Shown: one piece after another, positions 1-6,101 of the stretch
Layout: each line of letters starts with the position of its first letter
How positions within the stretch are numbered: the first letter of the stretch is position 1
Source of the DNA: DATFYM01 sp035315065
Lineage (GTDB): Bacteria > Acidobacteriota > Terriglobia > UBA7540
Direction: 5' to 3'
Assembly (NCBI GenBank): GCA_035315065.1
Contig: DATFYM010000237.1
Coordinates: 1-21,825, forward strand
Length of the DNA stretch: 21,825 nt
Position numbers and translations under genes: made by a program
Notes under the pieces: model-generated
What the model was told of the DNA's origin: nothing
Databases searched by the model: none
The model's input: the letters and a program-made list of their open reading frames with translations, nothing else

Positions 1-1
1 C

Positions 2-58
2 ACGCCAGCCCAGCAGCGCGCCTTCGACTTGCTCGGGATCCGCCTCAAGCCTGACTAA
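2..58 (+). CDS. C-terminal end of an unidentified protein (5' partial)
   Basis: An open frame enters from the left edge and ends at TAA 56-58, giving 18 residues (TPAQQRAFDLLGIRLKPD). Its composition is protein-like, and the stop codon lies inside a perfect stem-loop, as expected at a gene end. The fragment is far too short to identify a family, and another frame over the same bases also ends nearby (TGA 52-54). I infer a gene tail; the coding assignment itself is weakly supported. Confidence 0.35.
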   Translation, partial: TPAQQRAFDLLGIRLKPD

Positions 59-68
59 CCGTAGTCAG
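51..68 (+). terminator. Stem-loop at a gene end, possible terminator
   Basis: CTGACTA (51-57) and TAGTCAG (62-68) form a perfect 7-bp stem with a 4-nt loop, overlapping the stop codon of the partial gene. The following bases are only moderately T-rich and have no clean U-tract, so rho-independent termination is possible but not secure. Confidence 0.4.
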
Positions 69-143
69 TAAATCTCTCCCTCTGATCCGCCAACTCTTGG
101 TATCATCTATACTTACGCTCCGACGGTCCAGGAACTTCGGCTT

Positions 144-170
144 AATCTCCGAAATCTGCGTAATCTGTGG
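144..170. repeat. Degenerate tandem repeat, 9-bp period
   Basis: Three consecutive 9-mers begin with AATCT (144-152, 153-161, 162-170). It resembles the heptad tracts elsewhere in the window but has a period of nine. I see no inverted partner next to it. Confidence 0.5.
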
Positions 171-222
171 ATTCCGCTGTTTTTGGCCAAACCCCAGCGG
201 CAACGGCTGCCATGTCGCGCCG

Positions 223-251
223 TTGACAGCCGCGCCGAAAGATGTTATAAA
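223..251 (+). promoter_or_regulatory. Sigma70-like promoter of tRNA-His
   Basis: A perfect -35 box TTGACA (223-228) is separated by 17 bp from TATAAA (246-251), a near-consensus -10. Transcription would start near 258, about 27 nt before the mature tRNA. Confidence 0.75.
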
Positions 252-284
252 GTAGAGAACAGAGTTTGCACGCGGTCTTCGGTG

Positions 285-361
285 GTGAGCGTAGCTCAGC
301 TTGGTAGAGCGCCAGACTGTGGATCTGGACGTCGCGGGTTCGAATCCCGTCGCTCACCCCA
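285..361 (+). tRNA. tRNA-His (GTG)
   Basis: A complete cloverleaf is visible. The acceptor stem pairs GTGAGCG (285-291) with CGCTCAC (351-357). The anticodon stem CCAGA/TCTGG encloses a loop with anticodon GTG at 319-321, and the T-arm contains GGTTCGAATCC. The base before the acceptor stem (284) is G and faces C at the discriminator (358), which is the extra G-1 identity element of tRNA-His. CCA (359-361) is encoded in the DNA. A strong promoter lies just upstream. Confidence 0.97.
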
Positions 362-436
362 ACTGTTGGCCCCTTGGAACGTCCTCTCCGTTTCCTATGG
401 ACATTTTGGGCGCCACCGTGAGAAGAAGTTCGTAGC

Positions 437-598
437 GCGGGCGTCTCGCCCGCTGTGGCGGGAGCGTCCCGCTCACGCATAAAGAGAGGTCCAGCCGCCT
501 GAGGTAAGATGTAGATACAAGCGAGCAGAAGGCCTAGGCCGCGCGGGCAGAGCCTGCCCTGAGCGTAGCGAAGGGATGCCCGTCCCGCCGAGGCGGGA
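437..598. repeat. Cluster of short GC-rich hairpins
   Basis: Four perfect inverted repeats lie within 162 bp: 437-443/447-453 (7 bp, loop TCT), 458-463/467-472 (6 bp), 545-550/554-559 (6 bp, loop AGC) and 583-589/592-598 (7 bp, almost no loop). All arms are variants of GCGGG or GGGCA. The cluster fills the space between the two tRNA genes. It looks like a REP-type intergenic element; any function is unknown. Confidence 0.6.
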
Positions 599-656
599 TC
601 CGGTGGACCAGTTTTCACTCTTATGTCGCGCGGCCGGCGGCAGCGGCAGCGGTCAG

Positions 657-686
657 TTGACTTGTCTCAAGGCGACCGCTTATCAT
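657..686 (+). promoter_or_regulatory. Sigma70-like promoter of tRNA-Arg
   Basis: TTGACT (657-662) and TATCAT (681-686) are separated by 18 bp and lie directly upstream of the tRNA, with an expected start near 693. The two tRNAs therefore appear to be separate transcription units. Confidence 0.65.
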
Positions 687-706
687 TCGAGCAGTGCTCT
701 CGCGAA

Positions 707-783
707 GGGCGTGTAGCTCAGGTGGATAGAGCATCGGATTTCTAATCCGAGGGTCGGGGGTTCGAGTCCCTCCACGCCTGCCA
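707..783 (+). tRNA. tRNA-Arg (TCT)
   Basis: The acceptor stem pairs GGGCGTG (707-713) with CACGCCT (773-779), including a terminal G-T pair. The anticodon stem TCGGA/TCCGA (734-738/746-750) encloses loop TTTCTAA with anticodon TCT at 741-743. The T-arm contains GGTTCGAGTCC, the discriminator is G780 and CCA is encoded at 781-783. It would read AGA and AGG arginine codons. tRNA 3' ends such as this are common integration sites, but no integrase or second copy of the end is visible here. Confidence 0.96.
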
Positions 784-929
784 CTTTCTGGCTTGATTTC
801 CGCAGCCACTTACGCCGCCGTGACGTGAATCCCGGGCGCCTGCCGAGGCCCGGACCGGCGGTTGACGATTTCCACATCACGCCCGAGAATCCTCAGATTG
901 GGAAGGCGGCGGCGCTTTCTTCTTTCAGA

Positions 930-957
930 ATTCACAATTCGCCATTTGCCATCCCAA
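930..957. repeat. Heptad tandem tract (ATTCACA type)
   Basis: Four consecutive 7-mers beginning with AT (930-936, 937-943, 944-950, 951-957) carry the drifting word ATTCNCN. No inverted partner is seen nearby. Confidence 0.55.
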
Positions 958-1573
958 GGACCCACCCCGCTTGCAGATTTTCCTTGACTTTTCCCAATGG
1001 TGTGATAGCCTAGGAATAGCCAGTGCTCGGGGCTAGGAAAGAAATGGTGAACGGGAGCCAATTCCGGTGAGCAAGTCGGGACATGGGCCAACGAGGGTGA
1101 ACAAAGCCAAACGAAGCCACGGGGATCAACCTCTTTATGGGGAAGGGGATAGACGTGGAATGACAAGAACGAAGCCACGGCGACCATCGTTCGTTGTTTC
1201 AATCGTTTACGGCCATTCTGACCCCGCTTTCTCGCTAGCTGCTACCGACGGCATTGCCTTCTGTATTGCCGATTCGGATTCAAGGCAGCCGGAGTGGCGG
1301 ATTCGGGGGTTTCCGGGTTTGGCAAAAATATCAAGCTATTGAAAAAAAGGGACTTAAAACGAAATGCAATCGCTATCTCGCGTTTTTTCTATAACATAAG
1401 CGATTTGTGGGCGAACGAAATATTTGGCGTCGTGCCTTTTATTATGTTGAAGATAGTTGCTGGAAAGTCACCATATGATTGAAAACTATGGGAGTTAATT
1501 AGGATGCTGGGGAGAGAGTCAAATCGCGCGAGAACTAACGTCGGGCAGCCGTCGTCGCCGATTTGCGTTCCTT

Positions 1574-1601
1574 TCGACCCTCAACCCTTGACTTTTCGAC
1601 T
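1574..1601. repeat. Heptad tandem tract (TCGACCC type)
   Basis: Four consecutive degenerate 7-mers of the TCRACCC/TTGACTT kind run up to the stop codon (1606-1608) of the transglutaminase-like gene on the minus strand. It is a member of the same 7-bp-period class as the other intergenic tracts. Confidence 0.5.
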
Positions 1602-1605
1602 TCTC

Positions 1606-2286
1606 TCACAACCACCGGTCCTGCCCGTCATAAAACGTCACCGGCCCCTGAGGGTGTTTCCGGCGGAAGTCACGATAGCGGCGCAGCATCACTTGGTGGC
1701 GGCGGTCGGAGGTCTCCAACTTCCAGTGGGGCATTTCGATCAACCGGCGCTCCACCGCCCAGACGTTACGGCGAGAGAGGCGCCAGTCGCACCGCGAGAG
1801 CGTGCGCAGATCGAGCACCCCGTACCCCTTGACGCGCGCCGTGTTATCCACGTAGGGGTCGACGTAGCTCATGGCCAGGCTGCGGAGGGTGCGGAAAACG
1901 GGTTTGCGTCCATGCAAGCCGAAGTCGCGCGAGCGGGCCACAGTGCCCCAACGGCCATGCTGGCGAAAGAGGAAAACGACGTGGTCCAACTTGTCCTGCG
2001 ACTCGAGGTCCATGAGCAACGGCGGGTAGCCGTGCTGCTCGAGAATCGTCGCAGCGGTAAGAGCCGCCTCCAGGCAATGCGCGCTCCCGTGTTGCACCAC
2101 TCCGCGAAAGGTGCGCAGCGTCTCACCGTTCCTCTCCCAGTTGTAGGGCAGCCCGCGGAGAAAATCCTGAACCTGCTTGGGGGTGCGGTATTGCCGGACG
2201 AGCGACCATTCTTTAGGGAGGAACCGGTTCCGCGTCTCGGCTCCTGGGTCGGGGACGGAAGACGACCGGCGATTGGACTTTGCCAT
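1606..2286 (-). CDS. Transglutaminase-like superfamily protein
   Basis: A conserved-looking protein of 226 residues from the ATG at 2286. Cys71 (in HGSAHCLEAAL), His102 (in KLDHVVFLF) and Asp121 (in ARSRDFG) fall in the order and spacing of a transglutaminase/papain-like Cys-His-Asp triad. The surrounding segments (a helix after Cys, a strand at His, a GRWGTVARSRD strand-turn) fit that fold. No signal peptide or membrane segment is seen, so it is probably cytoplasmic. It lies downstream of and co-directional with the LpxL-type acyltransferase, 177 bp apart. The frame stays open to a GTG at 2394 and has another ATG at 2331, but those upstream codons run through low-complexity heptad repeats, so the shorter start is preferred. 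Its Shine-Dalgarno is poor (GGAG directly abutting ATG). Substrate and role are unknown; a peptidase or amidase activity is an inference. Confidence 0.7.
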   Translation of the reverse strand: MAKSNRRSSSVPDPGAETRNRFLPKEWSLVRQYRTPKQVQDFLRGLPYNWERNGETLRTFRGVVQHGSAHCLEAALTAATILEQHGYPPLLMDLESQDKLDHVVFLFRQHGRWGTVARSRDFGLHGRKPVFRTLRSLAMSYVDPYVDNTARVKGYGVLDLRTLSRCDWRLSRRNVWAVERRLIEMPHWKLETSDRRHQVMLRRYRDFRRKHPQGPVTFYDGQDRWL

Positions 2287-2353
2287 CTCCGCAATTAACG
2301 ATACCGAAGGAAGAATATTGGTAACCGTCATCTCTCCAATTCGAGGGAGGGGA

Positions 2354-2456
2354 GACGGCAGACGGTAGGCGGAATAAGGGGAAGAGGCGTTCACCCTTTA
2401 CCCTTTACAGCGGCTAGCCCCTCGCCTCATGCCGTATACCGTATGCCGGCTACCGC
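2354..2456. repeat. Heptad tracts with an inverted partner
   Basis: Three 7-bp-period blocks follow one another: GACGGNA type (2354-2374), two exact ACCCTTT units (2393-2406), and ATGCCGT type (2429-2456). The first block and the reverse complement of the third share about 13 of 16 bases, so an imperfect hairpin can form. They fill the gap between the acyltransferase and the transglutaminase-like gene. Confidence 0.55.
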
Positions 2457-2463
2457 CTACGAC

Positions 2464-3432
2464 TCAGAACCGGTAGATTGGTTCCTCTCCGGGCGGCCGC
2501 GTCTTCCAGCGCCGGTGGACCCACAACCATTGCTCGGGATAGCGCCGAGCGTACTCCTCGATCAGTCGCGTAAAGTTGGCCGTATTGGCGATGATCTCTT
2601 CTTCCGGGTCGTCGCGCTTGATCCACTCGACAGGCTCGAAACGCAAGCGGTATTTGCCGATCTTCGCGTCCCAGATGGTCAGGCCCAGAACCATCGCCGC
2701 ACCCATTTTGCGCGCAATGCGGGCCGGGCCCGGCGTGGTGCAAGCGAGCATGCCGAAGAAAGGTACAAAAACACCCTCGGCGGGCAGCATGTTCTGGTCC
2801 ATCAAGATTCCCACCGCCTCGCCGTTTTCGAGGGCGCGCAGCACCGGGCGGGCGGAGTCTGTCTTCTCGATCGGTCGACCGCCACTCAGAGAGCGATAGC
2901 CGTTGATCAAGCGGTCGAGCAACGGATTATCCATGTGTCGCACCAGGAAGTTCAGCGGGTGGCCGTACAATCCATGGGCAAAGGAGCTCAGTTCCCAGTT
3001 GCTGAAGTGGGCGGTGAGGAAGAGAACGCCCTTCCCTTGCGCGCGGGCGCGCTCGTAGTTCTCGAAGCCGTCGTAGATGATGATCTTCTCGATGTTGTCC
3101 CGGGTCCACTGCGGGAAGTGCGCGAAGTCGGCCAGCATACGGCCGAAGTTCTGGAACAAACCAAACAAGGCGCGGCGGCGCCGGCGCGGCGACCAGTCCG
3201 GAAACGCCAGGTGAAGGTTGAAACTACCCACTCGCCGCAGCCGCGGCCACAACCAGTAACAGAGCGCGGCCAGCACCCGGCACATGGCGCGCGCCAGCGG
3301 GTGCGGAAGCCACCCCAGGAACTTCAGCAGGCCGGCTACGGCGGCATACTCCACCCGGTACCGAAGCGAGATCGGCGCGGGCGCCCGCGAACCGGGGCTT
3401 GTCGAGTTATTCTTTGCGGGGGCCGCTTCCAT
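2464..3432 (-). CDS. Lysophospholipid acyltransferase, LpxL/HtrB-type lipid A acyltransferase
   Basis: A 322-residue protein. The LpxL/HtrB family transfers a fatty acyl chain from acyl-ACP to a lipid A precursor at the inner face of the inner membrane. The catalytic HX4(D/E) motif is visible as H142-FSNW-E147 after a VLFLTAHFSNWE strand. The C-terminal PEQWLWVHRRWKTRP block is a family signature. A hydrophobic N-terminal segment around residues 28-62 would anchor it to the membrane. Length is typical. It points to a Gram-negative envelope. The ATG at 3432 directly abuts a heptad repeat and has no Shine-Dalgarno, so the exact start is uncertain. The 3' neighbour is a transglutaminase-like gene; upstream it diverges from a GNAT gene. 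A related acyltransferase acting on another lysolipid, for example an ornithine lipid or glycolipid, cannot be excluded. Confidence 0.88.
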   Translation of the reverse strand: MEAAPAKNNSTSPGSRAPAPISLRYRVEYAAVAGLLKFLGWLPHPLARAMCRVLAALCYWLWPRLRRVGSFNLHLAFPDWSPRRRRRALFGLFQNFGRMLADFAHFPQWTRDNIEKIIIYDGFENYERARAQGKGVLFLTAHFSNWELSSFAHGLYGHPLNFLVRHMDNPLLDRLINGYRSLSGGRPIEKTDSARPVLRALENGEAVGILMDQNMLPAEGVFVPFFGMLACTTPGPARIARKMGAAMVLGLTIWDAKIGKYRLRFEPVEWIKRDDPEEEIIANTANFTRLIEEYARRYPEQWLWVHRRWKTRPPGEEPIYRF

Positions 3433-3434
3433 AA

Positions 3435-3717
3435 GGAGTCAGAAGTCAGGAGTCAAGAGTCAGAAGTCAGAATGAAGAAGCACTCTTCCCGATTTACGCC
3501 TCCAGTGATCCATGTGGCGGCTGAACGCCACCCCGAGCATCATAAACCACCAGGCGGCAGAAGAATAGAAGTCAGGAGTCAGAAGACAGAAGACAGAATG
3601 AAGAAGCGTGCGTGCCATCCCCGCGCGGCACTCTTTTCAAGGCCGGTTCAAGTGAACCACTGCAAGCGCCTCTTCTTTCTGACTTCTGACTTCTGACTTC
3701 TGCCTTCTGACTCCTAT
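3435..3717. repeat. Heptad tract: two direct copies and one inverted copy
   Basis: Six heptads of GRAGTCA type (3435-3476) are followed by a second copy of the same orientation (about 3563-3606) and an inverted copy (about 3671-3717) made of TTCTGAC-type heptads. The second and third copies can pair over about 33 bp with 5 mismatches. A separate perfect hairpin, GTGGCG/CGCCAC (3514-3531), lies between the first two. Together they occupy most of the divergent gap between the acyltransferase and the GNAT gene. Confidence 0.75.
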
Positions 3718-3725
3718 CTTTGGGT

Positions 3726-3741
3726 TATACTCTCCAGCGTG
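3726..3741 (+). promoter_or_regulatory. -10 box adjoining the start codon (leaderless mRNA)
   Basis: TATACT (3726-3731) ends 7 bp before the GTG start at 3739-3741. This puts the expected transcription start on or next to the start codon. No Shine-Dalgarno is present. The -35 region falls in the heptad repeat and is non-consensus. A leaderless transcript is the simplest reading. Confidence 0.5.
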
Positions 3742-4755
3742 CCGACGCTCGCGAACCCGGAGATCATCGACATCCGCCGCTTCAAGGCTGGCGACTTCCG
3801 CCTCCTTCTCGACGCCGAGTCCAAGGCCTGGGGAGACGCCCTGCGCTGGGATTACGTCTCTGCCTCGCAACTAGTCTTCACCTGTCTGGAAGAAAAACGT
3901 CTCTCGGGCTACGCTCTCCTGAACGGCCGAGAGATCGATGGGTATGGCTTCTTCTTTTACGAGGGGGAAAAGGCCCTGATTGGCGATTTGTTTGTCATGC
4001 CCGGCGGCGATGCCAAGGCCCGGGCGCTGGTGCTGCTCGAACGCGTCCTTGAAACGCTGCTCGCCACTCCCGGCATTGGTCGTGTCGAGGCCCAGTTGCC
4101 GCACTTCCATCTGGAAGATCTCGATCCTTGTTTCCGCGCTCACGGGTTTGAGAGTTACCTTCGCCGCTTCATGGCCGCGCCGCTCGCGGGCTGGGACCGG
4201 CCGTCCGACAGCAGCGGTTCCGGCTTTCACGGCGCCACCAACCCCCTGGCGATGCGCGAGGCTCGGGTATCCGCCGACTTCCTGATCGAGCCTTGGGACC
4301 GGAGACACGACCACCAGGTAGCTCAGTTGATTTATCACACCTATCACCACCACGTCGATGGTTTTATCAATGACCAGTACATGTCGACGGAAGGAGCGAC
4401 GCGGCTGATGGAGACCATCACCCACCTGGGTGGCTGCGGCGAGTATCTGGCCGATGAGTCTCTCGTGGCCATCCATCGGCCGACGCGGAGAGTGGCGGCG
4501 CTGCTGGCGCTCACGGCGGTGCGTCCCCGCCGGACCGCCCACATACCACAGGTTGCCGTCGCCCGCGAGTTTCAGGGCATGGGGCTGGGTACGGCCCTCA
4601 TGAAGAGAGCCTTTGCCCGCCTCGCCGTGAAGGGGTTCAAGGAGGTCTCGCTTACGGTCACTGATCTGAATGCGGGCGCCGTGCGGCTGTATGAACATCT
4701 GGGGTTCACCACTTTTCAAACCTTCGGCGCGTTCGTTTGGAACAGCCGGGAGTGA
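3739..4755 (+). CDS. Tandem-domain GNAT family N-acetyltransferase
   Basis: A 338-residue protein. The C-terminal half (about 178-335) is a GNAT domain, which transfers an acetyl group from acetyl-CoA to an amine. The pyrophosphate-binding motif A reads AREFQGMGLGTAL with QGMGLG at 279-284, followed by the typical VTDLNAGAVRLYEHLGF block (about 307-323). The N-terminal half (about 10-145) has the same general plan (a GDLFVMPGGDAKARALVLLERVL segment and an ending AHGFESY) but its motif A is degenerate, as in many two-domain GNATs. The GTG start is supported by the adjoining -10 box. The stop codon abuts a heptad hairpin. It is upstream of and co-directional with the GGDEF gene, 131 bp apart. 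The substrate cannot be predicted. Confidence 0.85.
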   Translation: MPTLANPEIIDIRRFKAGDFRLLLDAESKAWGDALRWDYVSASQLVFTCLEEKRLSGYALLNGREIDGYGFFFYEGEKALIGDLFVMPGGDAKARALVLLERVLETLLATPGIGRVEAQLPHFHLEDLDPCFRAHGFESYLRRFMAAPLAGWDRPSDSSGSGFHGATNPLAMREARVSADFLIEPWDRRHDHQVAQLIYHTYHHHVDGFINDQYMSTEGATRLMETITHLGGCGEYLADESLVAIHRPTRRVAALLALTAVRPRRTAHIPQVAVAREFQGMGLGTALMKRAFARLAVKGFKEVSLTVTDLNAGAVRLYEHLGFTTFQTFGAFVWNSRE

Positions 4756-4756
4756 T

Positions 4757-4842
4757 TTCGAAAGTCGAAATTCGAAGATCGAAAATGCCCACTCCCAGCA
4801 CTAGAAACGATTTTCGAATTTCGAGTTTCGATTTTCCATTTC
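4757..4842. repeat. Heptad inverted repeat (TTCGAAA type)
   Basis: Four NTCGAAR heptads (4757-4784) start one base after the GNAT stop codon. An inverted set of five heptads (4808-4842, CGATTTT/CGAATTT type) follows. The cores 4764-4781 and 4808-4825 pair over 18 positions with 2 mismatches. Confidence 0.75.
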
Positions 4843-4886
4843 GAAAGGCCCTCAACTCGCCCCGCCGCTCCGCCGATATCCCAGGT

Positions 4887-5822
4887 ATGAACAGTCACGA
4901 GATCGGACCTGAGATAGAGCAAGACGAGCACGGACGCTTCACCGTGGTCGCACCGCCCAAGACGCTGAACCATTCAAGCTTAGACCGGGCGCTGTGGCGC
5001 GCGAGCGAAAGCCGGGGAGGACCCGACGGCAAAGGGGTCTGGCCGAGCGACGAACTCCGTCGCGAGGTTCAAGCCATAGAGCGACGGGACCCCAACTTCT
5101 GGCCGATGCTCGTCCTGGCGATCCTGATGCTGGCGGCGGGATTCCTCTCTCTGCTCTGGCCGAGTATCGCGCCGACTTCCGGCTCCTGGCGCCTCCAGGG
5201 CCAGTACCTTCCGCTGCTGCTCTTCGGCTTCGTCGCCATGGTGGTCCTCTATAACCTGTACCTTCTCGATCAAAACCGGACGATCAGCCGTGCGCGGGAA
5301 AAGTTGGTGCGGCAGTTGATCCGAAACGAGGCGGCCGAGATGCTCGCGGTGATCGACCCCCTGACAGAGCTTTTCAACCACCGCTATTTCGACCGCGTCA
5401 TTCTCCGCGAAATCGCCCGCGTGGAAAGAAAGGGAACCCCTCTCGTCTTCCTCCTGGTGGCCGTGGATAATCTGAAGCTGGCGAACACGCTCTATGGGCA
5501 CCTGGTCGGAGATCGCCTCCTGATAGAAATGGCCCGATTGCTCGAAAACAACCTGCGGCCTTCGGATATCCCCATCCGCCACACCGGCGACGATTTCTTG
5601 GTGTTGCTTCCCGAGACCCGTCCCGAGGATGCCCGCGTCGTGGCCGACCGGCTGGTGCAAGCCGTCCAGGGCTGGAACGCGGCCAATCCCGGCTTGAACT
5701 ACAAGATGTCCATCAGTTACGGCTTGGCCCTATACACCATGGGCTCCGAAGTCAACGCCGTCCTTGATGAGACTGAGCGCCAATTGTTCCAGCACCGGGC
5801 CCACAAGCTCGCGCAAAGCTAG
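4887..5822 (+). CDS. Membrane-anchored GGDEF-domain protein, catalytically doubtful
   Basis: A 311-residue protein from ATG 4887. The order is: cytoplasmic N-terminus (1-70), two membrane helices (about 71-92 and 107-127), a short coiled-coil linker (about 130-152) and a GGDEF domain (about 153-308) starting at DPLTELFNHRYFD. Active GGDEF domains make cyclic di-GMP from two GTP. Here the signature is T-G-D-D-F (233-237), and the first aspartate of the usual D-x-D-x-F-K metal motif is alanine (VAVDNLK). An RxxD inhibitory-site motif is kept (RPSD 224-227), and GHLVGD is intact. It may be inactive as a cyclase and act as a c-di-GMP or GTP sensor. The frame is open to 4737, but that upstream part is heptad repeat. 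A weak GATATC -10 just before the ATG hints at a leaderless start. Confidence 0.85.
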   Translation: MNSHEIGPEIEQDEHGRFTVVAPPKTLNHSSLDRALWRASESRGGPDGKGVWPSDELRREVQAIERRDPNFWPMLVLAILMLAAGFLSLLWPSIAPTSGSWRLQGQYLPLLLFGFVAMVVLYNLYLLDQNRTISRAREKLVRQLIRNEAAEMLAVIDPLTELFNHRYFDRVILREIARVERKGTPLVFLLVAVDNLKLANTLYGHLVGDRLLIEMARLLENNLRPSDIPIRHTGDDFLVLLPETRPEDARVVADRLVQAVQGWNAANPGLNYKMSISYGLALYTMGSEVNAVLDETERQLFQHRAHKLAQS

Positions 5823-5965
5823 CCCCGCCAAAACAGACGCGCCCTTTCGCCCTTCGACTACCACACCACCTATCACTCCTCGTGGCTCCGCCCGGCGGCC
5901 ACCCGATGGTCGCCACAAGCCGTATTTGCGACCTTAGCCCGCCGTCGCGCATCATTAAATCAATC

Positions 5966-5978
5966 AGTCTGCTAAACT
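5966..5978 (+). promoter_or_regulatory. Extended -10 promoter, probably of the emrAB operon
   Basis: TGCTAAACT (5970-5978) fits the extended -10 pattern TGnTAnnnT; no good -35 is present. The 13-mer AGTCTGCTAAACT recurs exactly on the minus strand upstream of the glycogen phosphorylase operon (13705-13693). The predicted leader would be about 115 nt. Confidence 0.45.
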
Positions 5979-6033
5979 GGCCATAGGGTCAGCGAGGGCC
6001 GATCTTTTATGCCACACGAAAAATCCGGTTCTT

Positions 6034-6075
6034 GCTGACGGCTGATAGCTGAACGCTGTATCACCATTCACCATT
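6034..6075. repeat. Heptad tandem tract (GCTGACG / CACCATT)
   Basis: Six consecutive 7-mers are in phase: GCTGACG, three drifting GCTG-words, then CACCATT twice. No inverted partner is visible. Confidence 0.6.
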
Positions 6076-6101
6076 CTCTGTTGCTTGCTCGGGAGAGAAA
6101 A

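Larger units (their letters stand above)
784..1605. other. Intergenic region without a convincing gene
   Basis: About 820 bp. It holds a heptad tract (930-957), a 13-bp direct repeat AACGAAGCCACGG (1110-1122 and 1169-1181), a clearly AT-richer island (about 1320-1500) with a short inverted repeat AATCGCT/AGCGATT, and a second heptad tract (1574-1601). A possible TTGACT -35 box at 984-989 has no good -10 at the right distance. Short open frames exist (for example 1067-1342 plus) but have poor start signals and match no family I recognise. The AT-rich part could be a decayed gene or a foreign remnant. Confidence 0.6.
5823..6101. other. Gap between GGDEF gene and emrA with promoter and heptads
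   Basis: About 280 bp with no gene. It contains the extended -10 element at 5970-5978 and a run of six in-phase heptads (6034-6075: four of GCTGANN type, then two exact CACCATT units). The heptad run ends about 20 bp before the emrA Shine-Dalgarno, so it would lie in the emrA 5' leader. Confidence 0.6.

Noticed and set aside
142..618. Minus-strand open frame with a GIRTRD-like stretch
   Set aside because: It is the antisense translation of tRNA-His and the GC hairpins, a common spurious call.
621..880. Minus-strand open frames containing VEGLEPPTLGLEIR
   Set aside because: Antisense of tRNA-Arg; this peptide pattern is a familiar false protein.
1110..1181. Resemblance of AACGAAGCCACGG to part of a cyclic di-GMP riboswitch
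   Set aside because: Only a short motif matches, it occurs twice, and the rest of the riboswitch consensus and a downstream gene are missing.
1067..1342. 91-codon plus-strand frame starting at GTG
   Set aside because: GGGAG is too far from the start, no family resemblance, and it runs into the AT-rich island. It is kept as a possibility only.
1504..2298. 264-codon plus-strand frame
   Set aside because: It is the shadow of the transglutaminase-like gene, whose Cys-His-Asp triad supports the minus strand.
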